This document shows positions 16,309 through 24,104 of a DNA stretch of 64,000 nt, one piece after another. Numbering within the stretch: position 1 is the first letter of the stretch; the number at the start of each line of letters is the position of its first letter. The notes under the pieces are model-generated. The model was not told where the DNA came from, did not search any database, and saw only the letters and a program-made list of their open reading frames with translations. The DNA is taken from assembly GCF_003112535.1 (NCBI RefSeq), contig NZ_BEWA01000006.1:124001-188000 (forward strand). Reading direction: 5' to 3'. The translations under genes were made by a program, and so were the position numbers. This DNA is from Streptomyces rishiriensis (lineage in GTDB: Bacteria; Actinomycetota; Actinomycetes; Streptomycetales; Streptomycetaceae).

Positions 16309-18426
16309 ATGCAGGTCTGGCCTGGAGAGGCGTATCCACTCGGTGCCACGTACGACGGCGCCGGCACGAACTTCGCGGTCTTCACGGAGGCCGCGGACCG
16401 AGTAGAGCTGTGTCTGTTGCACGACGACGGCTCGGAGACGGCGGTGGAGCTGCGCGAGAGCGACGCGTTCGTCCGGCACGCGTACGTGCCCGGCATCATG
16501 CCGGGGCAGCGCTACGGCTTTCGTGTGCACGGCCCGTACGACCCCGGTCGCGGGCTGCGCTGCAACTCGGCGAAGCTGCTGCTCGACCCGTACGCGAAGG
16601 CGATCAGCGGGTCGATCCGTTGGGGCGAGGAGGTGTACGGCTACCACTTCGACGACCCCGAACGGCGCAACGATCTCGACTCCGCGCCCCACACGATGAC
16701 GTCGGTCGTGGTCAACCCCTACTTCGACTGGGGCGACGACCGCAGGCCGCGCACGGAGTACCACCACACGGTGATCTACGAGGCGCACGTCAAGGGCCTG
16801 ACGATGCGCCATCCGGGGCTCCCCGAGGAGCTGCGTGGCACCTATGCGGCGCTCGCGCACCCGGCCATCATCGAGCATCTGACGGAGCTCGGGGTGACGG
16901 CCCTGGAGATGATGCCGGTGCACCAGTTCGTCAACGACCACCGGCTGGTCGACATGGGCCTGAACAACTACTGGGGCTACAACACGATCGGCTTCTTCGC
17001 CCCGCACAACGCGTACGCCTCCTGGGGCGACCGGGGCCAGCAGGTCCTGGAGTTCAAGTCGGCGGTGCGGGCGCTGCACGAGGCGGGCATCGAGGTGATC
17101 CTCGACGTGGTCTACAACCACACGGCCGAGGGCAACCACCTGGGGCCCACGCTGTCCTTCAAGGGGATCGACAATCCGTCGTACTACCGGCTGACGGACG
17201 ACCCGCGCTACTACATGGACACCACGGGGACCGGGAACTCGCTGCTCATGCGGTCCCCGCACGTACTGCAGATGATCATGGACTCGCTGCGGTACTGGGT
17301 CCTGGAGATGCATGTCGACGGGTTCCGCTTCGACCTCGCGGCGACCCTGGCCCGCCAGTTCCACGAGGTGGACCGGCTGTCGTCGTTCTTCGACCTGGTC
17401 CAGCAGGATCCGGTGGTGTCCCAGGTGAAGCTGATCGCGGAGCCGTGGGACGTCGGCGAGGGCGGCTACCAGGTGGGGAACTTCCCTCCCCTGTGGACGG
17501 AGTGGAACGGCAAGTACCGCGACACCGTGCGGGACGTGTGGCGGGGGGAGGCGCGCGCGGTCGGCGAGTTCGCCTCCCGGCTGACCGGCTCCTCCGACCT
17601 CTACCAGGACGACGGGCGCCGTCCGCTGGCCTCCATCAACTTCGTGACCTGCCACGACGGCTTCACCCTGCGCGACCTGGTCTCGTACAACGACAAGCAC
17701 AACGAGGCCAACGGGGAGGACAACCGGGACGGCGAGAGCCACAACCGGTCCTGGAACTGCGGCGTCGAGGGCGAGACCGACGATCCCGAGGTGCTGGGGC
17801 TGCGGGCCCGGCAGATGCGCAACTTCATCGCCACGCTGATGCTGTCCCAGGGCGTGCCCATGATCAGCCACGGGGACGAGTTCGGACGCACCCAGCAGGG
17901 CAACAACAACGCCTACTGCCAGGACAGCGAGCTCGCCTGGGTCGAGTGGCCCGACGCCGAAGGGCCCGGCGCCGAGCTGCTGGACTTCACCCGCGCGCTG
18001 GTGGGGCTGCGCAGGGAGCATCCCGTCTTCCGGCGGCGCCGCTTCTTCCACGGCCGTCCGGTGGAGGGCACCCACGACGAGCTGTCGGACATCGCCTGGT
18101 TCACGCCCGAGGGGAAGGAGATGGCGCCCCGGGACTGGGACCGGGCGCAGGCGTCCGCGCTGTCGGTGTTCCTCAACGGCAACGCGATCTCCGAGCCGGG
18201 CGCGCGCGGCGAACGGATCACCGACGACTCCTTCCTGCTGATGTTCAACGCCTCGGCCCGCCCTCTGGAGTTCGTGGTCCCGGTCGACCTCGGACGGCAG
18301 TGGCAGGTCGTCGTCGACACGGCGAACCCGCAGGCCGTCGCGCCGGAAGCGGGCCCGAAGCTGCAGGCCGGAGCCCGGCTGACGCTGGTGGACCACAGCA
18401 TGACGGTGCTGCAGCGGCCCACCTAG
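16309..18426 (+). CDS. glgX: Glycogen debranching enzyme GlgX/TreX
   Basis: A 705-residue GH13 enzyme that hydrolyses alpha-1,6 branches of glycogen. It has an N-terminal CBM48 domain (from WPGEAYPLGATYDGAG), then a (beta/alpha)8 barrel: VILDVVYNHTAEGN, DGFRFDLA with nucleophile Asp342, IAEPWD with acid/base Glu378, and TCHDGFTLRDLVSYN. Length is normal for GlgX. The ATG at 16309 is preferred to the GTG six bases earlier because GGAAGAG then has 8-base spacing. Next to treY and near treZ, it probably supplies linear maltodextrins for trehalose synthesis, so TreX would be an equally apt name. A seven-unit 15-bp array begins two bases after the stop. Confidence 0.93.
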   Translation: MQVWPGEAYPLGATYDGAGTNFAVFTEAADRVELCLLHDDGSETAVELRESDAFVRHAYVPGIMPGQRYGFRVHGPYDPGRGLRCNSAKLLLDPYAKAISGSIRWGEEVYGYHFDDPERRNDLDSAPHTMTSVVVNPYFDWGDDRRPRTEYHHTVIYEAHVKGLTMRHPGLPEELRGTYAALAHPAIIEHLTELGVTALEMMPVHQFVNDHRLVDMGLNNYWGYNTIGFFAPHNAYASWGDRGQQVLEFKSAVRALHEAGIEVILDVVYNHTAEGNHLGPTLSFKGIDNPSYYRLTDDPRYYMDTTGTGNSLLMRSPHVLQMIMDSLRYWVLEMHVDGFRFDLAATLARQFHEVDRLSSFFDLVQQDPVVSQVKLIAEPWDVGEGGYQVGNFPPLWTEWNGKYRDTVRDVWRGEARAVGEFASRLTGSSDLYQDDGRRPLASINFVTCHDGFTLRDLVSYNDKHNEANGEDNRDGESHNRSWNCGVEGETDDPEVLGLRARQMRNFIATLMLSQGVPMISHGDEFGRTQQGNNNAYCQDSELAWVEWPDAEGPGAELLDFTRALVGLRREHPVFRRRRFFHGRPVEGTHDELSDIAWFTPEGKEMAPRDWDRAQASALSVFLNGNAISEPGARGERITDDSFLLMFNASARPLEFVVPVDLGRQWQVVVDTANPQAVAPEAGPKLQAGARLTLVDHSMTVLQRPT

Positions 18427-18428
18427 GC

Positions 18429-18533
18429 GTCGTCGGCCCGGACGTCGTCGGCCCGGACGTCGTCGGCCCGGACGCGGTCGGTCCGGACGTCGTCGGCTCA
18501 GGCGTGGTCGGGCCAGGGGTCGTCGGCCGTGGT
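18429..18533. repeat. Seven 15-bp tandem repeats abutting the glgX stop codon
   Basis: Seven units of GTCGTCGGCCCGGAC; the first three are identical and later ones diverge. The array begins two bases after the TAG stop and ends before the terminator hairpin at 18550. Confidence 0.88.
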
Positions 18534-18549
18534 CGGCCGCGCCCGCAGG

Positions 18550-18596
18550 GGGAGGCCCCGGCCCCGTGAGGTGAATTCAAGGGGTCGGGGCCTCCC
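18550..18596 (+). terminator. Strong hairpin terminator between glgX and treY
   Basis: A 16-bp stem (GGGAGGCCCCGGCCCC / GGGGTCGGGGCCTCCC, one G-U pair) encloses a 15-base loop containing GAATTC. It separates glgX from treY, so the two are probably independent transcripts. Confidence 0.75.
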
Positions 18597-18690
18597 GCTG
18601 ACGCGGACAGGGCCTCGCGTCCGCTAGCGGGGGGCGACCCGCCTGGCGGGGTGTGACACGAAACGCGACAAGGCGGGTACGTAGGTGGTC

Positions 18691-21054
18691 ATGACCCCTG
18701 AGCGACGTGCCGCCCTCCCTCCCGTGACGCCCACGGCCACCTACCGGCTGCAGCTGCAGCCCGCGTTCCCGTTCGGGGCCGCGGCGGCGGCCGTGCCGTA
18801 CCTGGCCTCGCTGGGTGTCTCGCATCTGCACCTGTCCCCGGTCCTGGAGGCGGTGCCCGGCTCCCTGCACGGCTACGACGTCGTGGACCCCACGCGCGTG
18901 CGCGAGGAGCTGGGCGGGGAGGACGGCCTGCGGGCGCTGGCGCGCACCGCACGCGAGCACGGCCTCGGACTGGTCGTGGACATCGTGCCGAACCACATGG
19001 CGATGGCCCCGCGGCACAACCGCGCCCTGTGGGAGGTGCTGCGCGAGGGCCCGCAGTCGCCGTACGCGCGCTGGTTCGACGTCGACTGGGAGGCGCAGGG
19101 CGGCCGGATGCTGGTCCCGGTGCTCGGCGGGCCGGTCGGCGCGGAGCTCGAGCACCTGCGCGTCGACGGCGACGTCCTGCGCTACCACGACCATGTGTTC
19201 CCGCTGCGCGAGGACACCGGGAAGCTGCCCTTGCCGCAGCTGCTGGACGCGCAGTGGTACCGCTTGGCCTGGTGGCGGCTGGCCCGCACCGAGCTGAACT
19301 ACCGGCGCTTCTTCAGCATCTCGGAGCTCATCGGGGTGCGGGTGGAGGACCCGGAGGTGTTCGAGGCCACCCACGGCACGATCCTGCGCCTGGTGCACGA
19401 CGGGGTGATCGACGGACTGCGCGTCGACCACCCCGACGGGCTCGCCGACCCCGACGCCTACCTGGAGCGGCTGCACACCGCGAGCGGCGGCCGCTGGACG
19501 GTCGTCGAGAAGATCCTTGCCGACGGGGAGCGGCTGCCGGACTCCTGGCCCGTGGCCGGCACCACCGGCTACGACGCCCTGCGCCGCGTCGACGGCCTCT
19601 TCACGGACCCCGAGGGGGCCCGGGAGCTCCTGGACCGCTACCGGCGCTTCGCGGCCCCGCAGAGGGACGGCGGGGGCGACTGGGCGGCCACCGTGCGGCG
19701 CGCGGCGTACTCGGTGATCGGCCACGAGCTGGCGGCCGAGACGGACCGGCTGACCCGCACGGCGTCCCGGGCGTGCGCCGACCCGGAGGATCCGGCGCTG
19801 CGCGACCGGGCGCCCTGGGCGCTGCGCACGGCGCTGACGGAGCTGCTCGTGCGGATGGAGGTCTACCGGCCCTACGCCTCGGGCGACCCGGCGGCGGTCG
19901 TGACCGAGGAGGCGGCGGCGCAGGCCCGGCAGGCGTTCGCGGTGGCGCAGGAGGCGGACGCGGTCGACGTGGTGCGGGGCCTGGTGCTGGGCGGGGAGGG
20001 GCCGAAGGGGGCGGAGCTGCGGGCGCGGTTCGCCCAGACGTCGTCCGCGCTGCGCGCGAAGTCGGTGGAGGACACGGCGTTCTACCGCTATGTGCCGCTG
20101 CTGGCGGCCAACGAGGTGGGCGGCGACCCGGGCGACCCGGGCGTGTCGCCGGCCGGCTTCCACGCGTACTGCGCGCGCGTGCAGCGCGACTGGCCGGTCA
20201 CAGGGACCGTCGTGTCGACGCACGACACGAAGCGCAGCGCCGACGTGCGGGCCGCGCTCGCCGTGCTCACCGAGTGCCCGCAGCGCTGGGCCGACCTCCT
20301 GGAGCAGGTCACGGGCGCACAGGAGGACGTTCCCGACCGGCAGCTGGCGTGGGCGGCCTGGCAGACGGTCTTCGGACTGGGGCCGTCGGCCCCGGAACGC
20401 GTCCAGGAGGCACTGCTCAAGCACGCGCGCGAGGCGGGTCTCCACACCACCTGGACGGAGCAGCAGCCGTCGTACGAGGAGGCGGTGGCCGCGTTCGTGG
20501 CCGCGGGGCCGTGCGGGGCGCCGGGCGAGCGGGCGGCCGCGCTGCGCGACGCGCTGGAGCCGCACATCCGGGCGAACGTGCTGGGCACGGCCCTGGTGCA
20601 CCTGACGATGCCGGGCGTGCCGGACGTCTACCAGGGCACGGAGAGCGAGTACCGGGCGCTGGTGGACCCGGACAACCGGCGTCCGGTGCGCTTCCCGCCC
20701 GAGGATCCGGGCGTCAAGGGCGCGGTGACCGCGGCCGTGCTGCGGTTGCGCCGGCGGCGGCCGGAGGTCTTCGGGGAGTCGGCCTCGTACGAGCCGCTGT
20801 ACGCCGAGGGGGCGGCCGCGGACCACTGCCTGGCCTTCGCGCGCTCGGGCCGGGTCGTCACGGCCGTGACGCGGCTGTCGCTGCGGCTGGCGCAGGCGGG
20901 CGGCTGGCGCGAGGAGCGGCTGGAACTGCCCCCGGGCAGGTGGGTCGACGTGCTGGCCGGGCAGGACGGCTCCGCCCGGGAGTTCACCGGGCACGCGCGC
21001 GTGGCGGAACTGTTCGAGCGGCTGCCGGTGGCGCTGCTGGAGCGGGCGGAGTGA
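18691..21054 (+). CDS. treY: Malto-oligosyltrehalose synthase TreY
   Basis: A 787-residue GH13 enzyme that converts the reducing-end alpha-1,4 bond of maltodextrins to the alpha,alpha-1,1 bond of trehalose. Family features: TATYRLQLQPAFPF at the N-terminus, YDVVDPTRVREELGG, VDIVPNHMA, DGLRVDHPDGLADP with the nucleophile Asp, VVEKILADGE with the acid/base Glu, and VVSTHDTKRSADVRARL-like VSTHDTKRSADVR late in the barrel. Length is in the usual range. The start at ATG 18691 fits the family; a GTG two codons upstream is possible. It works with TreZ, encoded 3 kb downstream, in the cytosolic glycogen-to-trehalose route. Confidence 0.95.
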   Translation: MTPERRAALPPVTPTATYRLQLQPAFPFGAAAAAVPYLASLGVSHLHLSPVLEAVPGSLHGYDVVDPTRVREELGGEDGLRALARTAREHGLGLVVDIVPNHMAMAPRHNRALWEVLREGPQSPYARWFDVDWEAQGGRMLVPVLGGPVGAELEHLRVDGDVLRYHDHVFPLREDTGKLPLPQLLDAQWYRLAWWRLARTELNYRRFFSISELIGVRVEDPEVFEATHGTILRLVHDGVIDGLRVDHPDGLADPDAYLERLHTASGGRWTVVEKILADGERLPDSWPVAGTTGYDALRRVDGLFTDPEGARELLDRYRRFAAPQRDGGGDWAATVRRAAYSVIGHELAAETDRLTRTASRACADPEDPALRDRAPWALRTALTELLVRMEVYRPYASGDPAAVVTEEAAAQARQAFAVAQEADAVDVVRGLVLGGEGPKGAELRARFAQTSSALRAKSVEDTAFYRYVPLLAANEVGGDPGDPGVSPAGFHAYCARVQRDWPVTGTVVSTHDTKRSADVRAALAVLTECPQRWADLLEQVTGAQEDVPDRQLAWAAWQTVFGLGPSAPERVQEALLKHAREAGLHTTWTEQQPSYEEAVAAFVAAGPCGAPGERAAALRDALEPHIRANVLGTALVHLTMPGVPDVYQGTESEYRALVDPDNRRPVRFPPEDPGVKGAVTAAVLRLRRRRPEVFGESASYEPLYAEGAAADHCLAFARSGRVVTAVTRLSLRLAQAGGWREERLELPPGRWVDVLAGQDGSAREFTGHARVAELFERLPVALLERAE

Positions 21055-21230
21055 ACATGGGTGAAAAGGCGAGAACACGCAGGTGAGCCTCGGCGTCGGC
21101 AGGGACGGGCGGACGCCCTTTCCGTGAGCGGCGCCTACGTCCGCGCGCCTCGCCGCACGGCGCTCCCCGATCTCCCCGTCGCCGGCGGCGCGCGCATCCG
21201 AGCGCCCCCCGGAGCCTCCCACGGGCGTTC

Positions 21231-21261
21231 TTGACAGTTCCCAGCGGCCGTGGGGTACTGC
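21231..21261 (+). promoter_or_regulatory. Possible promoter before the M14 peptidase gene
   Basis: A consensus -35 TTGACA at 21231 is followed 19 bp later by TACTGC. The spacer is slightly long, so the -10 call is weak. The start codon lies about 32 bp further on. Confidence 0.35.
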
Positions 21262-21292
21262 GGGGGCGAAGGCCGGGCGGACGAATACGGGG

Positions 21293-22543
21293 GTGAGTCT
21301 CCTGCCGGAGCTGCGCTACCCCACGGTGACCGAACTGACCACCTCAGCGCGGGCGTTGGCCATGCAGCAACGCGGCGTGTGCGGGCTGCGGCAGGTGGGG
21401 GTCTCCCGGGCGGGACGGCCTCTGCATCTGCTGTCCGTGGGGCACGCCAGGCGGGCCGTGCTGGTCGTCGCCGGCGCCCACGCGAACGAGCCGACCGGGG
21501 GGTGCACCCTGCTCGCGCTCGCGGAACGGGTGCTGTACGAGCGGGAGTTGCGGGAAGGCACGTCCTGGCACTTCCTTCTCTGCGCCGACCCCGACGGGGC
21601 GAGCCTGCACGTGACCCCGGCGCCGCGCAGCCTGCTGGAGTACCACCTCGGCTTCTTCCGGCCCGCCGGGCCCGAGCAGCCGGAGTGGTCGCCGGCGGTG
21701 CTGCCGCCGGACCGGCTGCCGCCCGAGACGCGCGCGCTGACCCGGGTCATCGACGAGCTGCGGCCCTACCTGCAGGTCACCCTGCACGGCACCGACCTGG
21801 GCGGCAGCTGGGTGCAGCTGACGAGGGACATCCCGGGTCTCGCCGAGCCGTTCGTCAAGTCGGCGGCGCAGTTGCACATCCCGGTGGAGACGGGCGCCTC
21901 CGACGCCGCGGGCTGGCCCGCGTCCGGGCCCGGCGTGCACGTGATGCCGGCCGCCGGAGCGGAAGCGGCCTATCCGAGCATGCCGGACGACGCACGGCAC
22001 AGCACCTGGTACCACGCGCACCGTTACGGCGGTCTGACGGCCGTGGTGGAGGTGCCGATGTGGGCGAGCGACATGGTGGACGACCCCGCACCGCACCCCG
22101 CGCCGGCCGCGGCGATCCGGCGGCTGGCACAGAGGCTGCTGCGCGACGCCACCGAGGTGGAGCGCGTCCTCGTCGACGCGCTGCCGCGGCTGGAGGGCGT
22201 GGACGGGCCGCTGCTGCGGGCGGCCAAGTGGGCTCTGGAGCTGGTGCCGGGGCTTGCCGCGGACTGGACCCACACTCCCCCGGCCGACACGACGATGGCG
22301 TACGTCGGCAGCGTCGACGCCTTCGCCCGCCGGCTCCCGTTGCGGGCGGCGGCGATGCTGTGGCGGGTGCTGCAGGAGAGCGACGACCACGCCGCCCCGC
22401 ACCTGGAGCAGCTCGTGGAGACCTGGAGCGACGCCTTCGCCTACCGCTTCCGGGCCCGCTGGGTGCCCCTGGAGCACCAGGTCGAGCACCAGTCCCGCAC
22501 GGTCGTCGCGGCGGCCCTGCACGCCCGCGACGGCGCGGCCTGA
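21293..22543 (+). CDS. M14 family zinc carboxypeptidase-like protein
   Basis: A 416-residue protein with the M14 metal site: GAHANEP gives His63 and Glu66, VTLHGTDLGG gives the third ligand His165, and AVVEVPMW offers the catalytic Glu253. There is no signal peptide, so it should act in the cytoplasm, perhaps on peptidoglycan-derived or other modified peptides (inference). The C-terminal 130 residues are helical and outside the core domain. The GTG start has only a weak G-rich ribosome site. The gene lies between treY and the SSI gene, with no clear functional link to trehalose synthesis. Confidence 0.8.
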   Translation: MSLLPELRYPTVTELTTSARALAMQQRGVCGLRQVGVSRAGRPLHLLSVGHARRAVLVVAGAHANEPTGGCTLLALAERVLYERELREGTSWHFLLCADPDGASLHVTPAPRSLLEYHLGFFRPAGPEQPEWSPAVLPPDRLPPETRALTRVIDELRPYLQVTLHGTDLGGSWVQLTRDIPGLAEPFVKSAAQLHIPVETGASDAAGWPASGPGVHVMPAAGAEAAYPSMPDDARHSTWYHAHRYGGLTAVVEVPMWASDMVDDPAPHPAPAAAIRRLAQRLLRDATEVERVLVDALPRLEGVDGPLLRAAKWALELVPGLAADWTHTPPADTTMAYVGSVDAFARRLPLRAAAMLWRVLQESDDHAAPHLEQLVETWSDAFAYRFRARWVPLEHQVEHQSRTVVAAALHARDGAA

Positions 22544-22591
22544 CGGACCGCAGAGCGGCCCCCGGCCCGACCGCCCGGCAGCGCGGCAGCG

Positions 22592-22641
22592 CGGGCGGAC
22601 AGGGTGGGCGGACAGGGTGGACGGACAGACGGACAGGGTGG
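22592..22641. repeat. GGCGGACAGGGTG-type tandem repeat
   Basis: About four imperfect copies of a 10-13-bp unit containing CGGACAGGGTG lie between the convergent M14 and SSI genes, immediately next to a long palindrome. Confidence 0.7.
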
Positions 22642-22669
22642 GCGCGGCACGCGCGCGTGCCGCGCCCAC
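22638..22669. terminator. 32-bp perfect palindrome between convergent genes
   Basis: GTGGGCGCGGCACGCG followed directly by its reverse complement. As RNA it forms a very stable stem from either strand and ends 9 bp before the SSI stop codon, so it probably terminates both convergent transcripts. Confidence 0.8.
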
Positions 22670-22678
22670 CGGTCCCGG

Positions 22679-23149
22679 TCAGACCTCGGGCACCTGCTCG
22701 TCGTCCAGGGCGAACACCGCCCCGGTCAGCGCCTCCCGCTCGCAGTCGTTGCTGAAGGTGTGCTGGTAGTCGACCGCGCGGCCGTCCCACCGCCCCTGCG
22801 CGCGGACCGTCACCGGCGCGTACACCAGGGGACAGACGCGGTCACCGTCGCCGGGGACGGCGTCGACGTCGCCGCCGGCCCTGGCCAGCGTGTCGCAGGC
22901 CTCCGCGGCCCGGGGGTGACCCTGGGGCGGGTCGCACATCAGCAGGGTGCCGCGGGTGTCGCTGGAGCGGGCGTCGCCGCGGGTGACGGTGAGCTGGAGC
23001 CAGTTGCCGGGGAGGGCGTCCTGCGAGGCCGCGAGGGCCGGGGCGGCGCCCACGGCGAGGAGGAGGGCGGCCACGGCCGGCAGGGCACGCCGTACGGCTC
23101 TGGCCGAACGGGATCGGGATCCGTGGGGGAAGTCGGAGAAGTACGTCAT
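22679..23149 (-). CDS. Subtilisin inhibitor-like protein (SSI family)
   Basis: A 156-residue secreted proteinase inhibitor. A signal peptide (to about residue 40, ending AAPALA) precedes a domain with the four SSI cysteines (Cys72, Cys85, Cys106, Cys136) that form two disulfides. The reactive-site loop reads CPLVYAPVTV, placing Leu108 at P1; Met is found in the classic SSI and Lys in trypsin-inhibiting members, so subtilisin- or chymotrypsin-type targets are expected. The C-terminal motif TFSNDCE is typical. SSI proteins control extracellular proteases during development. Convergent with the M14 gene, separated by a palindromic terminator. Confidence 0.95.
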   Translation of the reverse strand: MTYFSDFPHGSRSRSARAVRRALPAVAALLLAVGAAPALAASQDALPGNWLQLTVTRGDARSSDTRGTLLMCDPPQGHPRAAEACDTLARAGGDVDAVPGDGDRVCPLVYAPVTVRAQGRWDGRAVDYQHTFSNDCEREALTGAVFALDDEQVPEV

Positions 23150-23294
23150 TCCCGGTGCATCGGCACGGCGGGCCGGGTACCCCAGACCGACTCACCCGAA
23201 CGGGCCGGACAGGATCCGGCCCGGCAGGGCTCGAGCGGCCCCGGAGGGGACACTGGCCCGACCTGCTCCGGACTCGGACGGGCCCTGCGGCAGG

Positions 23295-23340
23295 CCTCGC
23301 ACCCGCCTTACGGAGGGCCTCGTACCCGCCTTACGGAGGG
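23295..23340. repeat. Two 23-bp direct repeats between SSI and FHA genes
   Basis: Two adjacent 23-bp copies containing CACCCGCCTTACGGAGGG or the same with a C-to-T change. They lie upstream of the SSI gene and just past the end of the FHA gene, so they could be part of the SSI promoter region. Confidence 0.7.
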
Positions 23341-23386
23341 TCTCGAGCTCGATCTGCAGCCGGACTCGTGCGCGACCTGCGAGGGT

Positions 23387-23938
23387 TCAGTTCACCGAGA
23401 GACGGAACGCCGTCCGCCCGAAGGCGACCTGGTCGCCCTCGCGGACCACGGCCGCGCCGATGACGCGGCGTCCGTTGACGGTCGTCCCGTTGGTCGAGCC
23501 GAGGTCGCGCAGCACCCACATCCCGCCCTGACGGCTCAGCTCGGCGTGCACCCGCGAGACGCTCTCGTGGGTCAGCCGCAGGCCGCTCGCCGGGTCGCGG
23601 CCGATGCGCAGCGCCTGCTCGGTGCCGGGATGCGGCAGCAGCAGCTTGGGCAGCCGCTCGGCCTGCCAGGCCCGGCGCAGCCGCACGGTGAAGCCCGAGA
23701 CCGCCTCGACGCTGCCGAAGACCGCGCGGGACAGGCGGCTCTCCCTGGGCAGGTCGGCGGTGAGGACGGCGAGCTCGTCCGAGCGGCGGGCCGAAAGGGC
23801 CAGCTCCATGCGCCGGATGAACGTGTCGTGCGACAGACGCCCCATGGCGACGCCGTCACGCAGCACCTTCAGCGCCCGGTCGCGCTCCACGTCGGACAGC
23901 CGCGCGGGGTACGTGTTGAACTCGAAGGACGACGTCAC
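23387..23938 (-). CDS. DUF1707-FHA domain protein
   Basis: A 183-residue cytoplasmic protein. Residues about 10-65 form a DUF1707 (SHOCT-like) domain: LSDVERDRALKVLRDGVAMGRLS. Residues about 105-180 form an FHA domain with the phosphothreonine-binding signature residues in LRIGRDP, SVSRVHAEL and DLGSTNGTTVNG. FHA domains bind Ser/Thr-phosphorylated proteins, so this is probably a partner of a Ser/Thr kinase encoded elsewhere (inference). The start ATG matches the family opening MTSSFEFNTYPARLSDVERD. Confidence 0.9.
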   Translation of the reverse strand: MTSSFEFNTYPARLSDVERDRALKVLRDGVAMGRLSHDTFIRRMELALSARRSDELAVLTADLPRESRLSRAVFGSVEAVSGFTVRLRRAWQAERLPKLLLPHPGTEQALRIGRDPASGLRLTHESVSRVHAELSRQGGMWVLRDLGSTNGTTVNGRRVIGAAVVREGDQVAFGRTAFRLSVN

Positions 23939-24104
23939 GCTGGTGATTGTCGGTCAGCGAAACCCCGGGTGTCCAGAAGACGGGAAAACGCCACCGCGCG
24001 CGCGTGGCCACAATGGGAGTGTTCCCGAAGCGCATCGATCTCCGTTGGAGCACGATGGACGACGACGCGCTCCATCACGGTGAACAGACGAAGGGGAACC
24101 GTCC

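Noticed and set aside
16180..18396. 738-codon minus-strand frame over glgX
   Set aside because: Antisense of a confirmed GH13 gene; no signal, domain or ribosome site.
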